A DNA stretch of 64,000 bases from an uncultured Collinsella sp. (lineage in GTDB: Bacteria; Actinomycetota; Coriobacteriia; Coriobacteriales; Coriobacteriaceae): the NCBI GenBank assembly GCA_900540845.1, contig UQHS01000007.1, positions 39,924 to 103,923 on the forward strand. The letters are read 5' to 3'. The position numbers and the translations under genes are program-made. Below the pieces are notes generated by a model, which made no database searches, was not told the DNA's origin, and saw only the letters and a program-made list of their open reading frames with translations. This document shows, in pieces, positions 16,237-24,126 of this stretch. How positions within the stretch are numbered: position 1 is the stretch's first letter; each line of letters starts with the position of its first letter.

Positions 16237-16728
16237 CTACGCATTTGAGCAGCGAATGTACTCCATCGAGTGGGGAGGATAGATGTCACAACTGAGATAA
16301 ACCGCCTTGTTTGCTGGAACTGAATGGTTGACCAGTTTTTGGACCGCATAAGCCACCCAAGCAGCTCCCGATTGGCCCGTCACGGCAGTGATAATTCCAT
16401 CCACCACCGTACAGATTACATATCCGGCGATCGCGTTGCCCACAAAGACGGCAATCGATACCGTAGCGGACCTTGGCCCAATCGCATCAAGATAAAGCGC
16501 ATTGAGCGTATAAGTGTGAGAGATTTCGACTGGCTTTCCCGAACCGTCAAGTTCATAAGTCGCCCAGACGGTATCCTCTGCGTTCTTCTCGCGAATGTAC
16601 TCAAGTCCTTCTCCTCGGCCCAACAGATCCTCCAGTCCGTCCGCGTACAAACGAACGGGCCGTGCGGACAGCGCCAAAGGAGAGAGCGCAGCTGCTGCCA
16701 AAAAACCACGGCGTGTAACGGTATGCAT
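16237..16728 (-). CDS. Tat-exported protein of unknown function with glycine-rich hydrophobic core
   Basis: The 163-residue precursor starts MHTVTRRGFLAAAALSPLAL, a clear twin-arginine signal. The mature part has a charged front (DGLEDLLGRGEGLEYIREK), a middle region, then a long hydrophobic Gly/Ala-rich stretch (FVGNAIAGYVICTVVDGIIT and WVAYAVQKLV) and a C-terminus with two Cys (YLSCDIYPPHSMEYIRC). Size, small-residue helix and Cys pair recall bacteriocin-like or membrane-active proteins, but I can assign no family. The gene is first in a minus-strand operon and is followed by the CxxC thioredoxin-like protein after 6 bp. Base composition of this operon is visibly lower in GC than its surroundings, suggesting transfer. 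Confidence 0.7.
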   Translation of the reverse strand: MHTVTRRGFLAAAALSPLALSARPVRLYADGLEDLLGRGEGLEYIREKNAEDTVWATYELDGSGKPVEISHTYTLNALYLDAIGPRSATVSIAVFVGNAIAGYVICTVVDGIITAVTGQSGAAWVAYAVQKLVNHSVPANKAVYLSCDIYPPHSMEYIRCSNA

Positions 16729-16922
16729 GTCTCCTCCTTGGGAACGAGGGACTTACGATGCTTTGGGCCCTGCATCTTGCCTGAAACTATGCTCCCGTTC
16801 GTTCAATTTGTATGTAGTACAGCGTGATGAAGAAGCATCTGGTGGCTCCTGGCTCGCCATGCAACGTGACCGACAGGCTCAAAGCGCTTGCGCTTTACCC
16901 AATCCGAAGGTATATACCGTCT

Positions 16923-16957
16923 TGAAAAGTGCCCGCCGACCGCATGGGTCGACGGGC
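16923..16957 (-). terminator. nfnAB terminator
   Basis: Read on the minus strand, GCCCGTCGACC pairs with GGTCGGCGGGC across a short loop, followed by CACTTTTC. It lies 42 bp after the nfnB stop codon. Confidence 0.65.
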
Positions 16958-16998
16958 CTTGAGATTCGCGTCTGGTGCGCGGTGCGCGTTGCGGCGAT

Positions 16999-18405
16999 TT
17001 ACTCGCCCAGCAGCGCCTTTTTGATGGACGCGGCGGCCTTCTTACCGGCGCCCATGGCGAGGATGACCGTGGCGGCACCGGTCACGATGTCGCCGCCGGC
17101 CCACACCTTGGGGTTGGAGGTGCGGCCGTCCTCGTCGGCCTCGATGAGACCCCAGCGGTTGAGCTCGACGTCGGCGCAGAGCTTGGCGAAGGGGTTGGCC
17201 ATGGTGCCGATGGCGGTGATGGCCACGTCGCATGGAATCTCAAAGGCGGAGTCGGCCACGGGGACCGGGCGGCGACGGCCGGAGGCGTCGGGCTCTCCGA
17301 GCTCCATGCGCTCCAGCTTGACGGCGGATACGAAGCCGTCCTCACCCTTGATGAACTCGAGCGGGTTGACGAGCTCGAGGATCTTGACGCCCTCCTCCTT
17401 GGCGTGATGGACCTCAGCCAGGCGCGCGGGCATCTCGGCCTCGGTGCGGCGGTAGGCCAGGGTCACGCTGTCGGCGCCCAGGCGCAGAGCGGTGCGCGCG
17501 GCGTCCATGGCCACGTTGCCGCCGCCGAAGACGACGACGTTCTTGCCCTGGCGGATCGGGGTGTCGTAGACGGGGAAGTCGTAGGCGTGCATGAGGTTGG
17601 TGCGCGTGAGGTACTCGTTGGCGCAGTACACGCCGGGCAGGTTCTCGCCGGGGACCTTGAGGAAGCGGGGCAGGCCAGCGCCCACGGCGAGGTAGAGGGC
17701 ATCAAAGCCCTCCTCGTTGAAGAGCTCCTCGGCGTCGAACAGGCGGCCGGCGACGGAGTTGTACTCGAACTTGACGCCGAGCTGCTCCAGACCGTCGATC
17801 TCGCGCTTGACGATCTTCTTGGGCAAGCGGAACTCGGGGATACCGTAGGTGAGCACACCGCCGCCGGTGAAGAAGGCCTCGAAGACGGTGACGTCGAAGC
17901 CCTCACGGGCGAGCTCGCCGGCGCAGGCGATGCCGGAGGGGCCGGAGCCCACGATGGCGACCTTCTTGCCGTTTTTGGGCTTGCACACGGGTGCGCGGCC
18001 CACCTCCTCGGCCATGTCGCCCACCATGCGCTCGAGTTGGCCGATTGCCACGGCCTCGCCCTTGCGGCCGAGGATGCACTTGCCCTCGCACTGGTTCTCC
18101 TGCGGGCACACGCGGCCGCAGACGGAGGGCAGCAGGTTGTCGCCCTTGATGGTCTCGAGGGCGCCGCCCCAGTCCTCCTCGCGGATCTTTGCGATGAAGC
18201 CGGGAATGTTCACGCCGACGGGGCAGCCCTGCATACACAGGGGCTTCTTGCAATCGAGGCAGCGGTTGGCCTCGGCGATGGCGTCTTCCTTGGTAAAACC
18301 GGTGTCGACCGGGCGGAAATCGCACGCGCGCTCGGCGGCGGGCTCCTCGTTGGGAGCGGTGCGGGGCGCGCCGATGTTCGGGCGGTACTTCTTTACTTCT
18401 GGCAT
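16999..18405 (-). CDS. nfnB: NADH-dependent ferredoxin:NADP+ oxidoreductase, large subunit (NfnB)
   Basis: The 468-residue flavoprotein is the large subunit of the electron-bifurcating NfnAB transhydrogenase. Its N-terminus carries two Cys clusters for [4Fe-4S] centres (CLDCKKPLCMQGCP and CGRVCPQENQCEGKC), then an FAD motif VGSGPSGIACA, a second nucleotide motif FGGGNVAMDAART, and the C-terminal FAD-binding VWAGGDIVTGA. Length equals that of known NfnB. It overlaps the nfnA stop by 13 bp with AGGAGG before its ATG, so translation is coupled. In isolation it could be a GltD-type glutamate synthase small subunit; the adjacent ferredoxin-reductase-type subunit argues for Nfn. The 3' end has a diverged partial copy at 13994-14092. 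Confidence 0.88.
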   Translation of the reverse strand: MPEVKKYRPNIGAPRTAPNEEPAAERACDFRPVDTGFTKEDAIAEANRCLDCKKPLCMQGCPVGVNIPGFIAKIREEDWGGALETIKGDNLLPSVCGRVCPQENQCEGKCILGRKGEAVAIGQLERMVGDMAEEVGRAPVCKPKNGKKVAIVGSGPSGIACAGELAREGFDVTVFEAFFTGGGVLTYGIPEFRLPKKIVKREIDGLEQLGVKFEYNSVAGRLFDAEELFNEEGFDALYLAVGAGLPRFLKVPGENLPGVYCANEYLTRTNLMHAYDFPVYDTPIRQGKNVVVFGGGNVAMDAARTALRLGADSVTLAYRRTEAEMPARLAEVHHAKEEGVKILELVNPLEFIKGEDGFVSAVKLERMELGEPDASGRRRPVPVADSAFEIPCDVAITAIGTMANPFAKLCADVELNRWGLIEADEDGRTSNPKVWAGGDIVTGAATVILAMGAGKKAAASIKKALLGE

Positions 18406-19229
18406 GCGCAGGCCTCCTCATGGCGCTTGGTGGACAGTGCTTCCTCACCGCGGTAGCTGGCCTGACGTGCGGCCAGGTCGTCCCAGTCGACGGCGCTGGC
18501 GTCGAAGTCGGGTCCGTCGACGCAGGCGAACTTGGTCTCGCCGCCCACCTCGACGCGGCAGCATCCGCACATGCCGGTGCCGTCGACCATGATGGGGTTG
18601 AGGCTGGCGATGATCGGGATGTTGTGCTCGTGGCAGGTGAGGGAGGAGAATTTCATCATGGGCACGGGGCCAACGCAGAAGGCGTGGTCGATGGCGTCGT
18701 TCTCGCACAGGCGCGCGAGCGGTAGGGTAACGACGCCCTTCTCGCCCATGGAGCCGTCGTCGGTGGTGACGAACAGGCCGGCGAGCGGCAGCGCGTCGAA
18801 CTGCTCGTGCAGGATGAGGAGATCCTTGGTGCGGGCGCCCATGATGGCGTAGACGTTCTTGCCCTGATCGCAGAGCATGCGGGCCACGGGGTAGGCGATG
18901 GCCAGGCCCACGCCGCCGCCGATGACGGCGACGGAGTCGCCCTCAATCTCGGTGGGCTTGCCCAGGGGGCCGGTGATGTCGCGGATGAAGTCACCTTCGT
19001 TGAGCTCGGAGAGGCACTGCGTGGTCTTGCCGACGACCATGAAGATGAACTCGATCCAGCCCTCCTCGGCATTCCAGTTGGCGAAGGTGAATGGCACGCG
19101 CTCGCCCGTCTCGTCGATGCGCACCATGAGGAACTGGCCGGCGTGAGCCTTCTTGGCCATCCTCGGGGCGTGGACGCGGAACTCGAAGACCTTCTCCGAG
19201 AACTGCGTCTTCTTCAGGATTTCAAACAT
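18393..19229 (-). CDS. nfnA: NADH-dependent ferredoxin:NADP+ oxidoreductase, small subunit (NfnA)
   Basis: The 278-residue protein is a ferredoxin-NADP reductase-like subunit: an FAD domain with RVPFTFANWN, a nucleotide domain with VAVIGGGVGLAIAYP, and C-terminal Cys residues GTGMCGCCRVEVGG plus FACVDGP that hold a [2Fe-2S] cluster. It works with NfnB to couple NADH and reduced ferredoxin oxidation to NADP+ reduction. I chose ATG 19229 behind AGAGAGGGG; the frame runs 73 codons further upstream but with no homology-like sequence. Sulfide dehydrogenase subunit B and dihydroorotate dehydrogenase electron transfer subunits share this fold; the pairing with NfnB decides. Confidence 0.87.
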   Translation of the reverse strand: MFEILKKTQFSEKVFEFRVHAPRMAKKAHAGQFLMVRIDETGERVPFTFANWNAEEGWIEFIFMVVGKTTQCLSELNEGDFIRDITGPLGKPTEIEGDSVAVIGGGVGLAIAYPVARMLCDQGKNVYAIMGARTKDLLILHEQFDALPLAGLFVTTDDGSMGEKGVVTLPLARLCENDAIDHAFCVGPVPMMKFSSLTCHEHNIPIIASLNPIMVDGTGMCGCCRVEVGGETKFACVDGPDFDASAVDWDDLAARQASYRGEEALSTKRHEEACACQK

Positions 19230-19306
19230 AGAACCCCTCTCTGATTGGTCGGGGGATGTTTGTGCAGGTAGCACATGCAAATGCCCCCGATAGAGCCTGA
19301 ACGGCA

Positions 19307-19367
19307 TATGCGCACGAAGATTATGCGCATACAGCATTAAGTATACCGCTCGGGAACAGGCGTAAAC
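19307..19367 (-). promoter_or_regulatory. candidate nfnAB promoter with paired TATGCGCA sites
   Basis: On the minus strand TATACT (19340-19345) could be the -10, with GTTTAC 16 bp upstream as a weak -35 (19362-19367). Just downstream of the -10 the octamer TATGCGCA occurs twice (19307-19314 and 19322-19329), 15 bp apart, a spacing suited to a dimeric regulator. Operator function is inference. Confidence 0.4.
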
Positions 19368-19421
19368 ATGGTCCGAGATTCTTTTGGGTAAGTGGTAAAA
19401 CGCTTTTCGGTGGATGACGAA

Positions 19422-19448
19422 TTTGGGGACGGGTGCAAAATTTGTCAT
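19422..19448 (+). repeat. dispersed repeat GGGGACGGGTGC, copy 1
   Basis: The core TTTGGGGACGGGTGCAAAAT also occurs at 59750, and a variant at 63941. Here it is flanked by an imperfect inverted repeat (TGACGAATTT against AAATTTGTCA), so it can form a stem-loop with the G-rich core in the loop. The rest of the 347-bp nfnA-pth gap holds a run of nine C at 19504-19512 within an imperfect hairpin and no supported gene. Confidence 0.6.
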
Positions 19449-19576
19449 TTATAGAGGGGCGCACAACGTGGCAACGGGGCGCAAGAGACGCGTGTACCTC
19501 TTGCCCCCCCCCGTTGTTGCGAGCAGGTTTTGGGGTCGCCTCGCCTGGGTGCACCTATGCAAACCCGAGGAGGCGC

Positions 19577-20203
19577 CTAGTGCTTGCCGTTTGCCTCTCC
19601 GCCGTTAACGTGGTCGCGGGCAAACACCACACCGCGCGTGATGGCGAGCGCCGCGGCCTCCGCCGCCTGGTGCGTCATGAGGTCAAAGTCCTCGGCCTCC
19701 TTGGAGCGCAGCTGCTTGAGGACATAGTCCGCCACCGGCATACGTCCCGGGGGATCGCCGATGCCCGCGCGGATGCGCGAGAAGTCGCGGCTTCCCAACT
19801 TATCGATGATGGAGCGCAGCCCGTTGTGCCCCGCGTGCCCGCCGCCCACCTTGACGCGGACATCGCCTGCGGGGATGTCGAGCTCGTCGTGGATCACCAG
19901 CAGCTCTTCGGGCTTGACTTTGTACTGGGCACACAGTTTGGAGATGGGGCCGCCGCTCGTGTTCATGTACGACTGGGGCTTCACGAGCACGACCTCGCGC
20001 TTGCCACCTTCAGCCTCGGGGTCGTTGACGCTGATGGTCGCGACCTCGGCGCCGGCTTGATTCTTCCAATACGTGACGCCGGCCTGAGAGGCCAGCACTT
20101 CGACGGCTTTGAACCCGGCGTTGTGCCGGGTGTTTGCGTATTCGTCTCCGGGGTTGCCGAGTCCGGCGACCATGCGGATGGGTTTGGGCTGTGCAGCGGC
20201 CAT
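19577..20203 (-). CDS. pth: peptidyl-tRNA hydrolase
   Basis: The 208-residue enzyme releases peptidyl moieties from prematurely dropped peptidyl-tRNA. All family motifs are present: VAGLGNPGDEYANTRHNAGF with the catalytic His, KPQSYMNTSGG, VIHDELDIPAGDVRVKVGGG and HAGHNGLRSI. AAGGAGG precedes the ATG. It lies 320 bp downstream of prs on the same strand; prs has its own terminator, so pth is likely transcribed separately. Confidence 0.95.
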   Translation of the reverse strand: MAAAQPKPIRMVAGLGNPGDEYANTRHNAGFKAVEVLASQAGVTYWKNQAGAEVATISVNDPEAEGGKREVVLVKPQSYMNTSGGPISKLCAQYKVKPEELLVIHDELDIPAGDVRVKVGGGHAGHNGLRSIIDKLGSRDFSRIRAGIGDPPGRMPVADYVLKQLRSKEAEDFDLMTHQAAEAAALAITRGVVFARDHVNGGEANGKH

Positions 20204-20467
20204 ACGGCCTCCTTATAGTTGGCGTTTGCTGCAAATCATGGTGCCTGCGCTAAAGATGGGTGTCAACCCCAGTTGCATTGGCTGGAATTGGCTGGGCATT
20301 GCCCGGCGGCGTGGGTGGGGCATTTGCAAAGGGCACAGCATGGTGCCCGCGCAGCGCATCGTCTCTTCATGAGCCAAAGACGACAGCATCAATCACCTCT
20401 GGCTGCTCGCACAAAAACGGTGATTGTGCAATTTCCCGCCAACGGCTTTTTGGGTGGGATGAAAACG
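20204..20467. other. intergenic region between pth and prs
   Basis: No gene is supported in the 320-bp gap between pth and prs. It holds the prs terminator at its right end and, by position, the pth promoter; no convincing -10/-35 pair was found. Confidence 0.4.
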
Positions 20468-20503
20468 AAAAAAGCGGGCACCCGGCACCGGGCGCCCGCT
20501 TTA
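20468..20503 (-). terminator. prs rho-independent terminator
   Basis: Read on the minus strand, AAAGCGGGCGCCCGG pairs with CCGGGTGCCCGCTTT, continuing into a run of T. It is 20 bp after the prs stop codon. Confidence 0.85.
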
Positions 20504-20523
20504 CAGGCAAACTTGCGCGCGAA

Positions 20524-21510
20524 TTACATCGCGAAGTCGCCGCCCACGAGGTTGCTCACGGACTGCTCGTAATACACGGCAGAGATGGTCTCGGCGAACT
20601 CGCCCGCCACGGAGATGGTCTTGATCTTGCCGGTCTCCTCTACGGGGATGGCGTCGGTGACCACGCACTCCACAATGGGGGCGTCGTTCAGGCGCTGGAT
20701 GGCCTCGCCGGAGAAGATGCCGTGGGTGGCGCACACGTAGATGTCGCCGGCGCCCAGGGCCTTGAGCTCCTTGACGTTGGCGCACAGGGTGCCCGCGGTG
20801 TCGATCATGTCGTCGTTGATGATGCAGGTCTTGCCCTTGATGTCACCGATGATGCCCATGACCTCGGCGGCGTTGTGGCGCGGACGGCCCTTGTGGGCGA
20901 TGGCGAGGCTGCATCCGAGCATGTCGGACAGCTTCTTGGCGGCCTTGGCGCGGCCCACGTCGGGGGAGACGACGACAAGGTTGTCGGTATCGAAACCCTT
21001 GGTGTCGTAGTACTCGGCAAAGAGGGGCAGGGCGGAGAGGTGGTTCACCGGGATGTCGAAGAAGCCCTGGATCTGGCCCTGGTGCAGGTCGAGCGTGATG
21101 ATGCGGTCGACGCCGGCGCACTCGAGCAGGTTGGCGACGAGGCGGGCGGTGATGGGCTCACGCGGGCCGGCCTTGCGGTCCTGACGGGCGTAGCCGTAGT
21201 GGGTGATGACGGCGGTGATGGAACGGGCGGACGCGCGCTTGGCGGCGTCGGTGGCGATGAGGAGCTCCATCAGCATGTCGTTGACGTTGCCGCCGGCGAC
21301 GGACTGGATGAGGAACACGTCGGCGCCGCGGACGGTCTCGTCATAGCGGGCGTAAATCTCGCCGTTGGCGAACTGCTTGAGTGTAAGGCCGGAGAGCTCG
21401 ACGCCGAGCTGATTGGCGATTTTCTGGGCGAGCGCGCGGTTGGAGGAACCGGAGTACACTCGCAGGATCTTGCTCATATCCACGGTCTTTTTGGGATCGG
21501 TTGTTGGCAT
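20524..21510 (-). CDS. prs: ribose-phosphate pyrophosphokinase
   Basis: The 328-residue enzyme makes PRPP from ribose-5-phosphate and ATP, feeding purine, pyrimidine, histidine and tryptophan synthesis. Motifs: VYSGSSNRALAQKIA, FLIQSV, YGYARQDRK, LDLHQGQIQGFFDIPVNHL and the PRPP-binding loop NDDMIDTAGTL. I chose ATG 21510 behind AAGGAGAAGTC; the frame extends seven codons upstream. glmU lies upstream on the same strand, the same pair as in Bacillus, so the two probably form an operon. A hairpin (CCGCCCA against TGGGCGG, about 21585-21617) stands between them without a T run. Confidence 0.95.
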   Translation of the reverse strand: MPTTDPKKTVDMSKILRVYSGSSNRALAQKIANQLGVELSGLTLKQFANGEIYARYDETVRGADVFLIQSVAGGNVNDMLMELLIATDAAKRASARSITAVITHYGYARQDRKAGPREPITARLVANLLECAGVDRIITLDLHQGQIQGFFDIPVNHLSALPLFAEYYDTKGFDTDNLVVVSPDVGRAKAAKKLSDMLGCSLAIAHKGRPRHNAAEVMGIIGDIKGKTCIINDDMIDTAGTLCANVKELKALGAGDIYVCATHGIFSGEAIQRLNDAPIVECVVTDAIPVEETGKIKTISVAGEFAETISAVYYEQSVSNLVGGDFAM

Positions 21511-21691
21511 GACTTCTCCTTTATACGCCACAACTTCCTTACCTGTTCTATATTAGCCACTTTGCTAGGCAATTGACCACCGATAATCCGCCCAACGAAA
21601 TTTCACTCCGATGGGCGGACGCGAGGCTCGATTGTCGCTGGTGCCGCTGATGCCGCTGGAGCCGAACGCGGCCTGCGGCCCGTGCGGTTGG

Positions 21692-23092
21692 CTACAGGCG
21701 TGCGCGGCGCGGCTCGGTGTAGCCCTCGATGATGCGCTGCTCGCTGCGCTCGACGGCGAGCGCGCCGGCGGGCACGTCGCGCGTGATGCAGCTGCTCGCG
21801 CCGGTCACCACGTCGGCGCCGATGTTCACGGGCGCCACCATCATGGTGTCGGACCCGATGAACGTGCGGTCGCCAATGGTGGTGGCGTGCTTGTTCTTGC
21901 CATCGTAGTTGCAGGTGATGGAGCCCGCGCCCACGTTGACGCCCGCGCCCATCGTGGTGTCGCCGATGTAGGAGAGGTGCGGCACCTTGGAGCCCTCGCC
22001 GATCGTGGACTTCTTGATCTCGACGTGCGTGCCAACGTGCGAGCGGTCCAGCAGGTGCGTGCCGGGGCGCAGGTAGCAGCGCGGGCCGCAGCTCACGCCG
22101 TTCTCGATCACGACGTCGATGCCGACGGTCTCATCGAGCGTGCAGCCGTCGCCGGCGGTGACGTTGGTGAGGCGCGTGTTGGGGCCGAGCTGACACTCCT
22201 CGCCAATGCGGCAGGCGCCGATGAGGTGCGTTTGAGGCCACACGACGGTGTCGCGGCCAATTTGCGCGTCGGGGCCGATCCAGGCCTGCGCGGGATCGAT
22301 GAAGGTGACGCCCTCGGTCATGAGGCGCTCGTTGATGCGGTCGCGCGCGATGGCCGTGAGCTCGGCGAGCTGCACGCGGCTGTTCACGCCCAGGCCGTCG
22401 CGGTAGTCCTCGCAGTGCGAGATGGTGACGGCGTGACCGTGATGCTTGAGGATTTCGACCATGTCGGGCAGATAGTACTCGGACTGCGCGTTATCGTTGC
22501 CGATCTCGCCAATATGAAGGCTGAGCAGCTCGCCGTCGAAGGCGTAGCAGCCAGCGTTGCACTCCAGCAGCTCGGCGTCCTGCTCGGGCGTGCAGTCCTT
22601 CTGCTCGATGATGCGATTGACGGAGCCGTCCGCCGCGAGCTCGATGCGGCCGTAGCCAAAAGGCGCGGGCGGGGTGAAGGTGAGGACCGCACCGGCGTTG
22701 GCGCCGTCGGCGACGGTGCTTGCGAAGGCGGCGATGGTGTCGGCCTGGATGAGCGGCAGGTCGCCGTTGAGCACGACGACGGGGCCGGCGTTGATGCCGG
22801 TCGCCTCGAGGGCGCAACGGACGGCGTGGCCGGTGCCCAGGCGCTCGGTCTGCTCGACGCACTCGATGGCGGCCTCGGCGGGGGTGCCGTTGTAGGCGTC
22901 GGCGATGAGCGCGCGGACCTCGTCGGAATGGCTGCCGACGACCACGACCACGCGGGTGCAGCCCGCGGCGAGCGCGGCGTCGATGACCCAGCAGGCCATG
23001 GGCTTGCCGAGGATCTTGTGCGAAACCTTGGCGTGGTTGGACTTCATGCGCGTGCCCTCGCCGGCGGCCATGACAATCGCGGTAACATCCAT
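21692..23092 (-). CDS. glmU: bifunctional UDP-GlcNAc pyrophosphorylase / glucosamine-1-phosphate acetyltransferase
   Basis: The 466-residue protein makes UDP-GlcNAc for peptidoglycan. The N-terminal uridyltransferase domain starts with IVMAAGEGTRMKS and has VVVLNGDLPLI and FGYGRIE. The C-terminal half is a left-handed beta helix with hexapeptide repeats (IGPDAQIGRDTVV, GAGVNVGAGSITCNYDGKNK), including the acetyltransferase active-site region. I chose ATG 23092 behind GGGAG; the frame extends 42 codons further upstream without conserved sequence. Confidence 0.95.
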   Translation of the reverse strand: MDVTAIVMAAGEGTRMKSNHAKVSHKILGKPMACWVIDAALAAGCTRVVVVVGSHSDEVRALIADAYNGTPAEAAIECVEQTERLGTGHAVRCALEATGINAGPVVVLNGDLPLIQADTIAAFASTVADGANAGAVLTFTPPAPFGYGRIELAADGSVNRIIEQKDCTPEQDAELLECNAGCYAFDGELLSLHIGEIGNDNAQSEYYLPDMVEILKHHGHAVTISHCEDYRDGLGVNSRVQLAELTAIARDRINERLMTEGVTFIDPAQAWIGPDAQIGRDTVVWPQTHLIGACRIGEECQLGPNTRLTNVTAGDGCTLDETVGIDVVIENGVSCGPRCYLRPGTHLLDRSHVGTHVEIKKSTIGEGSKVPHLSYIGDTTMGAGVNVGAGSITCNYDGKNKHATTIGDRTFIGSDTMMVAPVNIGADVVTGASSCITRDVPAGALAVERSEQRIIEGYTEPRRARL

Positions 23093-23241
23093 GTGGGACT
23101 CCCTAGATTGGTTGAAAATATGCGCACACGTGCACCGCGCGCGTGCGAACGTACAGGTAGGTCGATAATACCGCAGCAGGCGAAGACAGGGCGCAGACGT
23201 GAGGCGATGCGCTCGCAATCGTCACAGGGGAGGTGGGTCTT

Positions 23242-24126
23242 GTGGCAAAACGAGTGACGCACACGGCGTTCGACGCGATGCACCCGGCGGTGCCCGCGCT
23301 GTATGCGTGCATCACTTTGGGGCTCACGATGGCTGCACTGCACCCGGTGCTGGTGGCGATTTCTTGCGCCGGGGCATTTGCGTACATCGCGTGCGTCCGC
23401 GGTCTTCGATCCGCCGTTTGCGCACTGCGCTGGCAGATTCCTGTCATGTTGGTGATCGCCTTGGTTAATCCGTTGTTCGTGCGAATGGGTTCGACAGTTG
23501 TCCTTGAGCTGTTCGGTCGCCCTGTGTTTTTGGAGAGCCTGCTGTATGGCTTGGCGATGGCGGGCATGTTTGTGGCGAGTGTGCAATGGTTCGCCGCGTG
23601 CTCGCAAATGCTCACGCACGACAAGGTGCTGGCTTTGTTTGGAAGTGCGGCGCCGGTGGTGGCGCTGATGATTTCGATGACGATGCGTTTGGTGCCGAGG
23701 TTTTTGCGGCAAGGGCGCACCATCGCCGCCGTTCAGGACGTGGCGCGGAGCTGCTTTGTGGCCGATGGTCGCGCAGGGCTGCCCGTACGCGTTGCGGACA
23801 GGCTGCGCCAGAGCTCCGTCCTCATGGGCTGGGCGATGGAGGAATCCCTCGAGACTGCCGACGCGATGCGAGCTCGTGGGTGGGGTGCGCGCCGCCGCAG
23901 AACGACCTACGTGCCGTACCGATTCACGTTGTGCGACGCCGCGGCGATCGTGCTGCTGGTCTTGGGCGGGGCTGCGGTGGCTTGGGTTGCATGGCGTGTG
24001 ACAGCGCCATTTGCGTTCTATCCCCAGATGAGCCCTATCACCTTGTGGTGGGGTTACGGCGCATACGCGGCGTGGATGCTTGTTCCCGCACTGTTGCATA
24101 TATATGAGACGAGGAGGTTCGCATGA
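23242..24126 (+). CDS. ECF transporter transmembrane (T) component
   Basis: The 294-residue membrane protein has five to six hydrophobic segments. EcfT features are the cytoplasmic coupling helices with an Ala-Arg-Gly motif (ADAMRARGWGAR) and a second charged helix around MRLVPRFLRQGRTIA, which transmit ATP hydrolysis from the ATPases. I chose GTG 23242 because GGGGAGGT lies 8 bp upstream; another GTG is at 23233. The stop overlaps the ATPase start by ATGA, so the genes are translationally coupled. Confidence 0.85.
   Translation: MAKRVTHTAFDAMHPAVPALYACITLGLTMAALHPVLVAISCAGAFAYIACVRGLRSAVCALRWQIPVMLVIALVNPLFVRMGSTVVLELFGRPVFLESLLYGLAMAGMFVASVQWFAACSQMLTHDKVLALFGSAAPVVALMISMTMRLVPRFLRQGRTIAAVQDVARSCFVADGRAGLPVRVADRLRQSSVLMGWAMEESLETADAMRARGWGARRRRTTYVPYRFTLCDAAAIVLLVLGGAAVAWVAWRVTAPFAFYPQMSPITLWWGYGAYAAWMLVPALLHIYETRRFA

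Noticed and set aside
16975..18456. Long plus-strand frames antisense to nfnB
   Set aside because: Opposite strand carries all NfnB cluster and nucleotide motifs; the antisense product is a Gly/Ala/Val repeat-like shadow.
23093..23241. Riboswitch (cobalamin or thiamine) before the ECF operon
   Set aside because: The gap is only about 150 bp and no conserved riboswitch core could be recognised by eye.
20260..23257. Long plus-strand frames antisense to prs and glmU
   Set aside because: Both overlap enzymes with complete motif sets on the minus strand.
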